From contig CAYOGE010000005.1 in the NCBI GenBank assembly GCA_964403525.1, forward strand, positions 100,712-164,711: 64,000 nt of DNA, read 5' to 3'. Below are positions 9,920 to 19,300 of this stretch, one piece after another. The translations under genes and the position numbers were made by a program. The DNA is from JAJTGZ01 sp964403525. GTDB lineage: Bacteria > Planctomycetota > Phycisphaerae > Phycisphaerales > UBA1924. The notes beneath the pieces are model-generated. The model was given only the letters and a program-made list of their open reading frames with translations, was not told where the DNA came from and made no database searches. Position 1 is the stretch's first letter. Every line of letters starts with the position of its first letter.

Positions 9920-10023
9920 AGTTGTGCTCCGTGTTCAGGGTTGAGTCCAACGACTCCGCTTCTCAGGCGCACACATGAGCGGATGAGGGCCAATTTGCCC
10001 ATACACTCAATCTGCGGGTCCCC
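9920..10023. promoter_or_regulatory. Divergent intergenic region, subtilase / sigma factor
   Basis: 104 bases separate two outward-facing genes and must hold both promoters. I cannot pick reliable -35/-10 boxes by eye. Confidence 0.4.
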
Positions 10024-10686
10024 ATGAATACCGAACGAAATCACAACCCGGTCGTTGAGCTTGGCGATGTCACACGATTGATTTCGCTCGCCTCCAGCGG
10101 TGATCGCGCGGCCGAGGGGCGCCTTCTTGAGACCGTCTACGCCGAGCTGTACGCGATCGCCCAGCGGGCCATGCGCGGCGAACGGGGAGGCCTTACCGTC
10201 GGCGCTACCGCCATCGTGAACGAGGCGTACATGCGTCTCTTCCGCCCCGGCGGCGATACCCGCGGTGAAGTCGAAGACTGGTCCTCCCGCAGGGCGTTCT
10301 TCCAGGTGGCGGCCCAGGCAATGCGTCGTGTGCTGATCGACCACGCGCGGAAGCGATCGGCCCTGGTGCGGGGAGGAGGCGGGCTCGCCGAGCCCGGGGC
10401 AGGGCTGGTCCAGACAAAGGCGTCACGCGTCCCCCTTGACATCCTCGCCGCCGCCCGCCACAGCGAGCCGGAGGAACTCTTGGCCCTGTCTGAACAGATC
10501 CTGCGCCTGGAGAGCGTGGACCCTCGCGCTGCGGAGGTTGTACGGCTGCGGTTCTACGCCGGGCTGAGCGTTGAGCAGGCCGCGCTGGTGCTCGGTCTGA
10601 GCGAGCGGACCGTCAAGCGCGACTGGGAACTGGCAAGAGCCTGGCTGCAGACACAGATGGGCACTCAGAATGTGGAGCGAGCGTGA
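10024..10686 (+). CDS. ECF-type RNA polymerase sigma factor
   Basis: 220 residues with sigma region 2 (EGRLLETVYAELYAIAQRAMRGERGG, EAYMRLFR, FFQVAAQAMRRVLIDHARKRSA) and a C-terminal helix-turn-helix region 4 (VVRLRFYAGLSVEQAALVLGLSERTVKRDWELARAWL). This is the planctomycete/acidobacterial type of ECF factor that pairs with Ser/Thr kinases. Its stop overlaps the kinase start (GTGA, 10683-10686), so the two are translationally coupled and probably form one signalling module in which the kinase controls the sigma factor. The target regulon cannot be read from the sequence; the divergent subtilase is an obvious candidate by position. Confidence 0.92.
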   Translation: MNTERNHNPVVELGDVTRLISLASSGDRAAEGRLLETVYAELYAIAQRAMRGERGGLTVGATAIVNEAYMRLFRPGGDTRGEVEDWSSRRAFFQVAAQAMRRVLIDHARKRSALVRGGGGLAEPGAGLVQTKASRVPLDILAAARHSEPEELLALSEQILRLESVDPRAAEVVRLRFYAGLSVEQAALVLGLSERTVKRDWELARAWLQTQMGTQNVERA

Positions 10687-13286
10687 GCGAACGGTGGGCG
10701 GTCATCCGTGAAGCATTCGATCTTGCGGCCGATGCCGATGAGGTAACCCGCGAGCGGGTGCTCGCGTCACTCGCCACGGACCCGGCGACGCGTGACGAGT
10801 TGTCGGCCCTCCTTGACGCGCACGACCGCCGCACCCTGCTGGACGAATCACCACTCACGCTTCTACAGGCTGGGCCGTTCGTGCTGCGTGAGCGCCTCGG
10901 CAGTGGCGGGTTCGGCGACGTCTACCGCGGGGAGCAGACGTCTCCGGTCGTGCGTGAGGCGGCCATCAAAGTGCTCCACGGGACGCACCGTGCCCGCGAG
11001 GTGCTCGCCCGCTTCTCTTTGGAGCAGCACACACTTGCACGCCTCGACCACCCCTGCATCGCAAGGCTTTACGAAGCGGGCGTGGGCTGCCTCGGTGACA
11101 GCGCGGGCGGGGAGCGCCCATGGTTCGCCATGCAGCTGGTCCGTGGCCAACGGATCGACCGCTGGGCCAAAGACGGCGAAACCCGGGAGATTGCAAGGCT
11201 AATGGCCGGCGTGGCCGATGCCGTCCATCACGCCCACCAGTGCGGTGTGATCCACCGCGATATCAAGCCATCGAACATTCTCGTCGAACCAGCCGAATCA
11301 GGCCCGATCGCGCGGTTGATCGATTTCGGAGTGGCAAAGGCCCTGGGCACCGAAAATCCCGGCGATGCAACCCTCGAGCAGGTCCGTGTCGGCACACCGG
11401 CCTACATGAGCCCCGAGCAACGTGACGGAGCGGTCGTCGATGTGCGCACCGACGTCTATGCCTTGGGTGCTGTGCTGTACGATCTCCTCGCCGGGAAAGT
11501 GGCCGACGGCTCTGCACCCGACCGGTCGCAACCGCTGACCCGTCCTGGTGATCGGCGGGTGCTCACCTCGCTCGAACCGGTGGTGCGCAAGGCCATGGAC
11601 GATGTTCCCGACCGTCGGTATTCAACCGCCAGCGAACTGGCCGCGGACCTTTACGCGGTCTGCGCCGGCGGGCCTACGTCAGTCGGTCGCCCGTCGCTGT
11701 TTCAGCGCGTGCGGTGGGGCGTACGGCGTCGGCCTTTGGCGTGGGGCGCGGCCACGCTGATCACTGTTGCGCTGCTGGGTGGCATCGCGGGGGCCGGCTA
11801 CGGGCTGGTGATCGCCCGGAAGGAGCGTGACGCAGCGCGGCTGGCCGCGGCGTACGCCGACCGGCAGCGTGCGGGATCCGAAGCTGCCCTGTCGATCCTT
11901 GAGGAAACACTCACGGGGATCGACCCCGAAGTGGCCCGTGGCCGAGACACATCGCTGCTTCTCGACCGTGCCCGCAACGCTCTCGAACAGCTCGACAACG
12001 GCGTGCTCTCGGCGCAGCCCGAAGCCGAAACAAGGCTGCGCGTGATGATCGGCAACGCGATGCTCAACCTCGGCCGCCCCACCGAGGCCGAGCCTCTGCT
12101 CAAGGCCGCCCTCGCAACCGCCCGTGAACGATTCGGCCGCGACGACATCCTGTCGCACGAGGCGGCAACCGCCTGGCTGAACTGCCTGCTGCAGCTGGGG
12201 CGCACGGCCGAAGCGATCGCATTGGTCGGCGAGGCCTCACAAGGCGAAGCGCTCCCCGGCCCAGAGGCAACCGAGCGCCGACGGCTCGCGGCGATCTACG
12301 AGCGTCAGAACTGGGCGCACGCGTGCCTGATGGTGGGAGATACGCGCCGCGCCGCCGGGTACAACCGCGAATCGATCGCCCTGATCGCCACACTCAAAGA
12401 GCCAAGCAGCCAGGCCGAGTACCGGGCATTCCTGCTCGCCTCTGAGGTCTCCTTCGCCGAGGGTGATCTGACAACGGCCCTCCAGCACGCTCAGCGGGCG
12501 CTGGCAGTGGCGGAAAAAGCGTACAAGCCGCCGCACCCCGCGCTCGCGCGCGCCCACAACGACGTCGGAACGTGCCTTGAAGAACTCGGCCGCACGAGTG
12601 AGGCGCTGCCGTACAAGAAAACAGCGCTCGCGATGGCCCGTGAGCTCTTCGCTCCCGGCGACTCGCGCATTGCGCTGGCGATGAACAACGTATCGATCAC
12701 CCTCGCCAAGCTCGGAGAAGAGAAAGAATCGCGCGAGATGATCGACGGTGCGCTGGAGCTGTTCCGGGCGCTCTACCCCTCCCAGGACAACCCCGACCTC
12801 GCCCGCGCGCTCGACCATTGCGCGGTCCGCAACGCCGTCGCCGGCAACCTCACCTTGGCGGAGAGCCTCGCGAGCGAGGGACTGGCGATGCGGCGGCGGC
12901 TGACGCCCGCGGGCGACGAAGACCTCGCGCGAAGCCTCGTCACCCTCGCCCGTGTGCTCGCGGTGTCGGGTCGCATCGACGAGGCCCAACCCTACTTCTC
13001 AGAGGCGGTCGAGCTCCACCGCCGTCTCGCAGGCGGGAAGGACAACTACGCTATCGCACGCACCCTCGCCATCAACGGCGTGCAGCTGTTTCGCGCCGGC
13101 CGCGCCGCCCAGGCCGAGCCGCTGCTGAACGAGTCCGTCGAGATGGGGCTCCGCCTCTACCCGATTGAGAAAGGCGTGCACCCGGAGGTGGCAGAGTGGG
13201 CCACAGCGCTCGCCAACTGCCTCCGCAAGCTTGGAAAACCAGACCAGGCTGACTCGCTTATCCAGAAGTTTAAGGACGGGCGTTGA
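10683..13286 (+). CDS. Membrane Ser/Thr protein kinase with extracytoplasmic TPR region
   Basis: 867 residues. An N-terminal segment of about 60 residues is followed by a Hanks-type kinase domain: glycine loop LGSGGFGDVYRG (72-83), Lys96 in AAIKVL, HRDIKPSN (191-198), IDFGVAKA with Asp214, GTPAYMSPEQ, and DVRTDVYALG. One transmembrane helix spans about 353-377. The remaining 480 residues are helical repeats with the alternating A/L/Y pattern of tetratricopeptides (for example HAQRALAVAEKAYKPPHPALARAHNDVG). The GTG start overlaps the sigma factor stop. The topology suggests that the TPR part senses an external or periplasmic ligand and the cytoplasmic kinase acts on the co-encoded sigma factor. 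The 3' end overlaps the converging methyltransferase gene by 17 bases. Confidence 0.93.
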   Translation: MSERWAVIREAFDLAADADEVTRERVLASLATDPATRDELSALLDAHDRRTLLDESPLTLLQAGPFVLRERLGSGGFGDVYRGEQTSPVVREAAIKVLHGTHRAREVLARFSLEQHTLARLDHPCIARLYEAGVGCLGDSAGGERPWFAMQLVRGQRIDRWAKDGETREIARLMAGVADAVHHAHQCGVIHRDIKPSNILVEPAESGPIARLIDFGVAKALGTENPGDATLEQVRVGTPAYMSPEQRDGAVVDVRTDVYALGAVLYDLLAGKVADGSAPDRSQPLTRPGDRRVLTSLEPVVRKAMDDVPDRRYSTASELAADLYAVCAGGPTSVGRPSLFQRVRWGVRRRPLAWGAATLITVALLGGIAGAGYGLVIARKERDAARLAAAYADRQRAGSEAALSILEETLTGIDPEVARGRDTSLLLDRARNALEQLDNGVLSAQPEAETRLRVMIGNAMLNLGRPTEAEPLLKAALATARERFGRDDILSHEAATAWLNCLLQLGRTAEAIALVGEASQGEALPGPEATERRRLAAIYERQNWAHACLMVGDTRRAAGYNRESIALIATLKEPSSQAEYRAFLLASEVSFAEGDLTTALQHAQRALAVAEKAYKPPHPALARAHNDVGTCLEELGRTSEALPYKKTALAMARELFAPGDSRIALAMNNVSITLAKLGEEKESREMIDGALELFRALYPSQDNPDLARALDHCAVRNAVAGNLTLAESLASEGLAMRRRLTPAGDEDLARSLVTLARVLAVSGRIDEAQPYFSEAVELHRRLAGGKDNYAIARTLAINGVQLFRAGRAAQAEPLLNESVEMGLRLYPIEKGVHPEVAEWATALANCLRKLGKPDQADSLIQKFKDGR

Positions 13287-14250
13287 CAGCGCTCCGCGCC
13301 TTGCGGCAGATGAACAGGTAGTTAAACCCGCGCAGGAAGAAGTTCCCGCCTTCGGCCGCCTTGTGCCAGTTGCCCCGGGCCAGCTTCTGGTTGCCGCGCA
13401 CCACGGAGATGATGTCAACCGGCAGCAGGCCCGCACCGCCCGCGCTCCACGGCCTGCGCATGATCTCAAACAGCTCGATGCCGATCGGCATGAAACCCCT
13501 GTCGCCGCGCCCCTTGACGTACGAGTCGCTCACGTACAGCGCCATGTGCTTGCCGGGCTTGAGCACCCGCGCGATCTCCCGCGTCACACGCGTCATCGCC
13601 TCGTAATAGGCCGCGCCCCCGTCGCTCCCCCCCGAATCGAGCTTGCCGATACAGCGCGGATCGTCCGAATAGTTCACGTGCGTGCTGTAGGGGGGATCGA
13701 TGAACACGAAGTCCACCTCGTTCCCTTTCAGCGGGATCGACCTCGCATCGCTCAGCTTGATCTGTGGGTGCTGCGGGTTCAGGTCAAGGCCCAGGCCGTT
13801 CCGCCCAAGGTCGTCGCACACGTCCAGCGTTGTTCCGCTCCCCACCATCGGGTCGAGCACCGCGTCTCCCTCGCTCGTATATCGCATCAGGAGCTGCCAG
13901 ATGACCCACGAGGGCGTCGCGCCGGTGTACCTCGCGCCCTCGACGCCGATCAGCCGCCGCTTCGTCGGGCTCCAGTAGTGCTGGCTGGGATACGACCAAA
14001 GGGTTGTCGTCATGACCTCAAGCGGTGGCAGATTGAACGGAGCGCCCCGCTGCGGTCGGGCACCGGTGCCACCCGCTGGCACGGACCTTTGAGAGGCCTG
14101 CCGATGCGCCGGCTGAGCGCCCGCCGGCTGGGGTCGATTGACCAACGGCCGCCCGCCGATGCCCAGCAGCGGGTTCTGGCTCGGTGGTGTGTTGGGCGTG
14201 ACAGCCGGCCGCCGTTCATCACTGTGAGGTGGACGTTGCTTGGGCTTCAC
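13270..14250 (-). CDS. DNA methyltransferase-like protein (N4/N6 amino-methyltransferase fold)
   Basis: 326 residues from a GTG that overlaps the stop of the DHH gene (GTGA). The first 75 residues are Pro/Gln/Arg-rich and likely disordered. The catalytic core starts near LWSYPSQHYWSPTKRRLIGVEGARYTGATPSWV. It has SAM-binding motif I DPMVGSGTT (133-141), catalytic motif IV DPPY (185-188) followed by STHVNYSDD, and a downstream RVTREIARVLKPGKHMALYVSD segment. This set matches the N4-cytosine/N6-adenine DNA methylase family. Related TRM11-like tRNA methyltransferases share DPPY. No restriction gene is adjacent, so it may be an orphan epigenetic methylase. An internal start at 14013 is possible. 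Confidence 0.8.
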   Translation of the reverse strand: MKPKQRPPHSDERRPAVTPNTPPSQNPLLGIGGRPLVNRPQPAGAQPAHRQASQRSVPAGGTGARPQRGAPFNLPPLEVMTTTLWSYPSQHYWSPTKRRLIGVEGARYTGATPSWVIWQLLMRYTSEGDAVLDPMVGSGTTLDVCDDLGRNGLGLDLNPQHPQIKLSDARSIPLKGNEVDFVFIDPPYSTHVNYSDDPRCIGKLDSGGSDGGAAYYEAMTRVTREIARVLKPGKHMALYVSDSYVKGRGDRGFMPIGIELFEIMRRPWSAGGAGLLPVDIISVVRGNQKLARGNWHKAAEGGNFFLRGFNYLFICRKARSAVNARP

Positions 14251-15299
14251 GTGAACCTCACCGCCTCGATGATCGTGCGCTGCGCCTCTTCGACCGTCGT
14301 GAACAACTTGATGCCCGCGGCACGGGCGTGACCGCCGCCGCCGAGTGTACTGGCAATCGCCGCCACATCCACCGCGTTCGGCCCCGGTTTACTGCGCATG
14401 CTCACCTTCACAAGCAACCCCGACCCGGCCGGCGCGTTGGTGGGGGGGGGCATCTCGGTGAGCGTGGCGACAACCTGCACGCCCGCGACCGACATGACCG
14501 GTTCCGAGAATCCGCCGGTGTCCTCGCCGACGGCCCCGAGCTCGCGCAGGTCCTTGTCACGCAGCGTCATCAGCGCAAGCCGCTTGCCGTGGTGCATCGT
14601 CAGGCTGCTCAGCGCGCGCCCGAGCAGCACCGGGCGCGTCGGCTTCTGCTGTTGTTCCACCATCTCGTAGAGCGCCGGGTGGTCCACGCCGCTGTCGAGC
14701 AGGCGGGCCGCCTGCCTCAGCGTGCTCGAGGTCACGTTGCTGAACCGCAACCACCCGGTATCGGTCGCGATCCCGAGATAGAGCGGCGTCGCGACGTCAA
14801 GCGGCAGCGGCGCATCGGGCGAGAGCTTCAGCAGCGCGGTAGCAACATCGGCAACAAGGTGCGCCGCCGCTGCAGCTCTGGTGTCGATCAGTCGAGCGTC
14901 AGCAACCTCCGCGTTGCCGTGCAGGTGGTGGTCGATAATGACGGTGCCGGCGGCCTTGCCGGCAAGCCACGGACGCAGCCCCTCCAACTGGCTCCAACTG
15001 CCGGTGTCGCACACAACGATCGTGTCGACGTCCTGCGAACCCGCCGGGATCTGCGTCGCCTCGCTGCTCAGCTTCTTCACGGGTGTAGAGCCCGCGACGG
15101 CGTCGGTCCACGAAGGGAACGGACCGATCAGCCACACCTCGCTCGCTACCCCGGCGTGCGCAAGTGCGCGGCTGAGCCCGATCGACGAGCCGAGCGCATC
15201 GCCGTCGGGCTTTGCGTGCGTACAGATGACGACCTTCTTGCTCCCAGCCAGCCGTTCGGCGACGCTTCTAGCGCTTGTGTTGTTGCTGTATTCGCTCAT
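14247..15299 (-). CDS. DHH-family phosphoesterase (NrnA-like oligoribonuclease / pAp phosphatase)
   Basis: 350 residues with the DHH/DHHA1 arrangement: CTHAKPDGDALGS (26-38), CDTGSW near 97, the DHH motif itself in IIDHHLHGN (123-125), and C-terminal GGGGHARAAG. Enzymes of this type degrade nanoRNA or dephosphorylate 3'-phosphoadenosine 5'-phosphate in the cytoplasm with Mn2+. It overlaps ribF upstream by 4 bases (15296-15299) and the methyltransferase downstream by 4 bases, so all three are likely co-transcribed. In many bacteria nrnA-like and ribF genes are close to rbfA/truB; those are absent here. The exact substrate cannot be read from the sequence. Confidence 0.9.
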   Translation of the reverse strand: MSEYSNNTSARSVAERLAGSKKVVICTHAKPDGDALGSSIGLSRALAHAGVASEVWLIGPFPSWTDAVAGSTPVKKLSSEATQIPAGSQDVDTIVVCDTGSWSQLEGLRPWLAGKAAGTVIIDHHLHGNAEVADARLIDTRAAAAAHLVADVATALLKLSPDAPLPLDVATPLYLGIATDTGWLRFSNVTSSTLRQAARLLDSGVDHPALYEMVEQQQKPTRPVLLGRALSSLTMHHGKRLALMTLRDKDLRELGAVGEDTGGFSEPVMSVAGVQVVATLTEMPPPTNAPAGSGLLVKVSMRSKPGPNAVDVAAIASTLGGGGHARAAGIKLFTTVEEAQRTIIEAVRFT

Positions 15300-16270
15300 G
15301 GCTTGCTTGCGCCGGCGGTTGCCGCCGATCCTTTGTTGACCAGTTGGAGCACGCGCCGGCAGTCGTCGCCGATCGCACGCGTAAGTTCATCGAGCCCCGA
15401 GAATCTCACCTGCCCGCGCACCCACTCCACGATCTGCAGCCGGATATCCCATCCGTACTCCGCGCCCGCAAGACGCTCCCCCGCCCCGCCGACCCCGATC
15501 AGGTGCGCTTCGAGCGTGCGTTTGTGCGCCCCGTCAAACGTCGGCTTTACGCCGACGCTGACCGCCGCAGGAGCAGCTGCGCCCGTCGGCAGTACCGCAA
15601 CCCCCGCGTAGACGCCGTCGAGCGGGAGAAGCTGATCGCTCTGGATGTTGGCGGTCGGGAAGCCGATCGTTCTGCCGCGCTGGTCGCCCCGCACAACCTC
15701 CCCTTCGATCTCATACGGGCGCCCCAGGGCCGCCGCTGCATCGGCGACACGCCCCTCGGTGACGAGCGCGCGCACGACCCCGCTGCGAGCCGCCGCTCGT
15801 TCACCGCTCGGCAGGCTCACCTCAACCGTCTCAACGACCTTGGCGAAGCCCGTCAGTCGCTCCAGGTCAGCCACAGTCCCCCTTCGCCCACTGCCAAACC
15901 GAAAATCCGCTCCCTCGACAAACCCAACAGTCCCGTGCTCCCGCTGCGCCCACGCGACGAACTCCTCAGCCGTCAACGCCAGCAGGCTCTTCCCGTCAGC
16001 CCCGGATTGCCGTTCAAACGGGTCCAGGTGCACAACCTCGTCCGCCCCCGCCTCGCGCAGCCACCGCTCGCGCTGGGCAAACGTGCTGAGCCGAGCCGGC
16101 TCCATCCCCGGGCGGAGCACCTCGGCCGGGTGGGGGTCAAAGACCATCGCCACCACGCGCTCGCCACGCCCATCGGTGACCGCACTCCTCGCGGCATCGA
16201 TCAAAGCCCGGTGCCCCAGATGGACCCCGTCAAAGTTCCCCACAGTCACAATGGATGGGCGGTTCGGCAC
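15296..16270 (-). CDS. ribF: Bifunctional riboflavin kinase / FAD synthetase RibF
   Basis: Makes FMN and FAD from riboflavin. The N-terminal nucleotidyltransferase has IVTVGNFDGVHLGHRAL at its start and VFDPHP; the C-terminal flavokinase has GRTIGFPTANI and DGVYAGVAVL. A GTG at 16270 gives 324 residues, the usual length. An in-frame ATG at 16363 would add 31 residues of unlikely sequence, and it sits in the same CCATGG that starts the divergent putA gene. I prefer 16270, but the start is uncertain. It is the first gene of a three-gene minus-strand operon with 4-base overlaps. Confidence 0.9.
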   Translation of the reverse strand: MPNRPSIVTVGNFDGVHLGHRALIDAARSAVTDGRGERVVAMVFDPHPAEVLRPGMEPARLSTFAQRERWLREAGADEVVHLDPFERQSGADGKSLLALTAEEFVAWAQREHGTVGFVEGADFRFGSGRRGTVADLERLTGFAKVVETVEVSLPSGERAAARSGVVRALVTEGRVADAAAALGRPYEIEGEVVRGDQRGRTIGFPTANIQSDQLLPLDGVYAGVAVLPTGAAAPAAVSVGVKPTFDGAHKRTLEAHLIGVGGAGERLAGAEYGWDIRLQIVEWVRGQVRFSGLDELTRAIGDDCRRVLQLVNKGSAATAGASKP

Positions 16271-16361
16271 GCCGCCAACGCTAGCGCGGAATCCAGCCTC
16301 ATGCACCGGCGGGCAACCCGCGGCGATACACTCGCCAACAACCGATTCAAGGAACGAAACC

Positions 16362-19300
16362 ATGGCCTGGTTTGGCAAAAAGACCCCCCCGGCGACTCCC
16401 GTCGCCACCCCCGCTCCTCGCTCCGCACAGCGCCATGGCACCAACGGTTTCGCCGATGCCCGTTCGTCAGATGAAGCGAAGATCCTCGCCATCGGCACCG
16501 AGCTTCTTGACAAGGCACGCGCCCACAAGAGCGGCGTCCTCTCAGGTGCGTTCTACTCCGACGCCTTGATGAACTGGAGCATGAAGGACCACAACTTCAA
16601 GGTCCAGATGTTCCGCTTCGTCGACGCTTTCCCCGTCCTTCACGATACCGACGACATCTACGACCACCTGCAGGACTATCTCTCCCAGCCGGGCGTGACC
16701 GTTCCGGGCGTCATCGCCACCGCCCTCGCCGCCGGCAAACTCGCCAAGGGGGTCGCCGTCAAGACCATCCGCGGCCAGATCGAAGGCATGGCCGGCAAGT
16801 TCATCGCCGGCACCGACGCCGCCAGCGCCTTGCCGAACCTGAAGGAACTCTGGAAGGACGGCATCGCTTTCTCCGTCGACCTCCTGGGCGAGGCGTGTGT
16901 CTCCGACGCCGAGGCCGACGCCTACCGCGACAAGTACCTCGATTTGATCAACAACCTCCCCGGGCAGGTCGCTTCATGGCCGGCAAACGCGCGCCTTGAG
17001 TCGGACCATGTCGGTGTCGTCCCGCGGACCAACGTCAGCGTCAAGATCAGCTCGCTCTCGGCAAGGTGCGACCCCATCGACACCGAGGGATCAATCCGCG
17101 ACCTGATGACGCGCCTGATCCCGATCCTGCAGGCCGCAAAGGCAAAGGGTGTCTTCGTCAACTTCGATGTCGAGCAATTCGCCCTCAAGGACCTCAACCT
17201 CGAGCTCTTCTTTCGCTGCTGCGAACAGGTTGATTTCCAGGCCGGCCTGGCGATGCAGGCGTACCTCAAGAGCGGCCCCGATGACGCACGCCGCGTCTGC
17301 GAGTGGTCCAAGCGCACCGGCCGGGTCGTCACCGTGCGCCTCGTAAAGGGTGCGTACTGGGACTACGAGACCATCAACGCCGAGCAACGCGGCTGGCCCT
17401 GTCCCGTCTGGCCCACCAAGCGTCAGACCGACGCCTGCTTCGAGCAGATGGCGAAGATCATCCTCGACTACACGCCCGTCCTGGGTAGCCCGGCGGTCCC
17501 CGCCGGGTCTGGCTCCGAACGCGCGACGCACCCGGCGGGGACCGCCGGGCTACCCAGAATGGGCGGCGTCAAGCTCGCCCTCGGCTCGCACAACGCCCGC
17601 TCGATCGCTGCAGCCCTCGCCGCCGCCGACGCCAACGGCCTGCCGCGCAACGCCGTCGAACTGCAGATGCTCCACGGCATGGCCGACCAGCTCAAGTACG
17701 CCGCGGCCGACATGGGCCTGCGCATCCGTGAGTACGTGCCCGTGGGCCAGATGATCCCCGGCATGGCCTATCTGGTCCGCCGCCTGCTCGAGAACACCAG
17801 CAACGAGAGCTGGCTCAAGGCGGGCTTCCTCGACAACGCCGACCCCGCCCGCCTGCTGGCGAGCCCGCACGACTCACTGATCGCCCCCCACGGCAAGGGC
17901 CTCAACACCGACCCGGCCACCACCGGTGATGCCAACACCATCAAGACCGCCGAGCCGTCAGCGGCCTCGGTCGAGAAAGCACCCGAGCGCCACCGGCTCT
18001 CCGATGCGCACCCGAGAGTGGGGGACGGGCGCCCGTTCTTCAACGAAGCGTTCCGCGACTTTTCGAACAAGGCCGTGCGCGAGGCCTACGCCTTGGCGAT
18101 CGCCAAGGCTCAGGTACCGCGGTTGGCCAACGACCGCACGCCGGAACAGGCAGCGGAGATGGTCAACCAGGCACAGGCCGGGTTCCCGGCGTGGCGCGAC
18201 ACTGACGCCATCGTTCGGTGCAACGTGCTCACGCGGGCAGCGGCCATCATGCGCGAGCGGCGCGACGAGCTCTCTGCTGTCATGATCAAGGAGTCGGGAA
18301 AGACGTGGCGCGAGGCAGACGCCGACACTTGCGAAGCGATCGACTTCTGCGACTACTACGCGCGCCAGGCCCCCCGGCTGTTCGAGCGCCAGCGGATCGG
18401 CCGTTTCATCGGCGAGCTTGACGAGGCCGTTTATCAGCCGCGCGGCGTGGTCGTGGTGATCGCGCCGTGGAACTTCCCACTCGCCATCTGCACGGGCATG
18501 ACCGTCGCGGCGCTGGTCACGGGCAACACGGTCATTGTCAAGCCCGCCGAGCAGACTCCCGGCATCGCGAAGCTGATGTACGACATCCTGATGCAGGCCC
18601 TGAGCGAGGCGTCGCGGGGGGGTGGGGCAGGTTTCCAACCTGCCCAGGTCCTGCACTTCTGCCCCGCCCCCGGCGAGACCACCGGCGCGGCCCTTGTCCG
18701 CGACCCGCGCGTTGCCCTCATCGCCTTCACCGGCAGCCGCGACGTCGGCCTCGACATCCTCAACGCCTCGGCCCCGCAATCGCCTTTCTCTTCCCCTCGG
18801 CCCTCGGCCCTCGGCCCTGCGCCCTCCATCTCCCACGTCAAACACGTCGTCTGCGAGATGGGCGGTAAGAACGCCGTCATCATCGACACCAGCGCCGACC
18901 CCGACGAGGCCGTCCTCGCCGTCCGCCACTCCGCCTTCGGCTTCCAGGGCCAGAAGTGCTCCGCCGCCTCGCGTCTGATCGTCGTCGACCCCGCCGGCCC
19001 GCAGGGCCCTGCGATCACGCACTTCCGCGAGCGGCTGGTCGAAGCGACCCGCGCCCTCACCATCGGCGACCAGACCAAACCCGGAACCGACATCGGCCCC
19101 GTGATCGACGCCCAGGCCGCGGCCAAGATCAACGGCTTTATCGAGCGTGCGAAGAAGGACGGGCTGCCGAGCTTCTCGTTGCCGCTGCCGGCCAACCTGC
19201 CGACAGGCGGGCCCGGTGCGTTCGTTGCGCCAACGATCGTCTGGGATGTCCCCGAAACGCACGAACTCGCCCGCGAAGAGGTCTTCGGCCCGGTCCTGGC

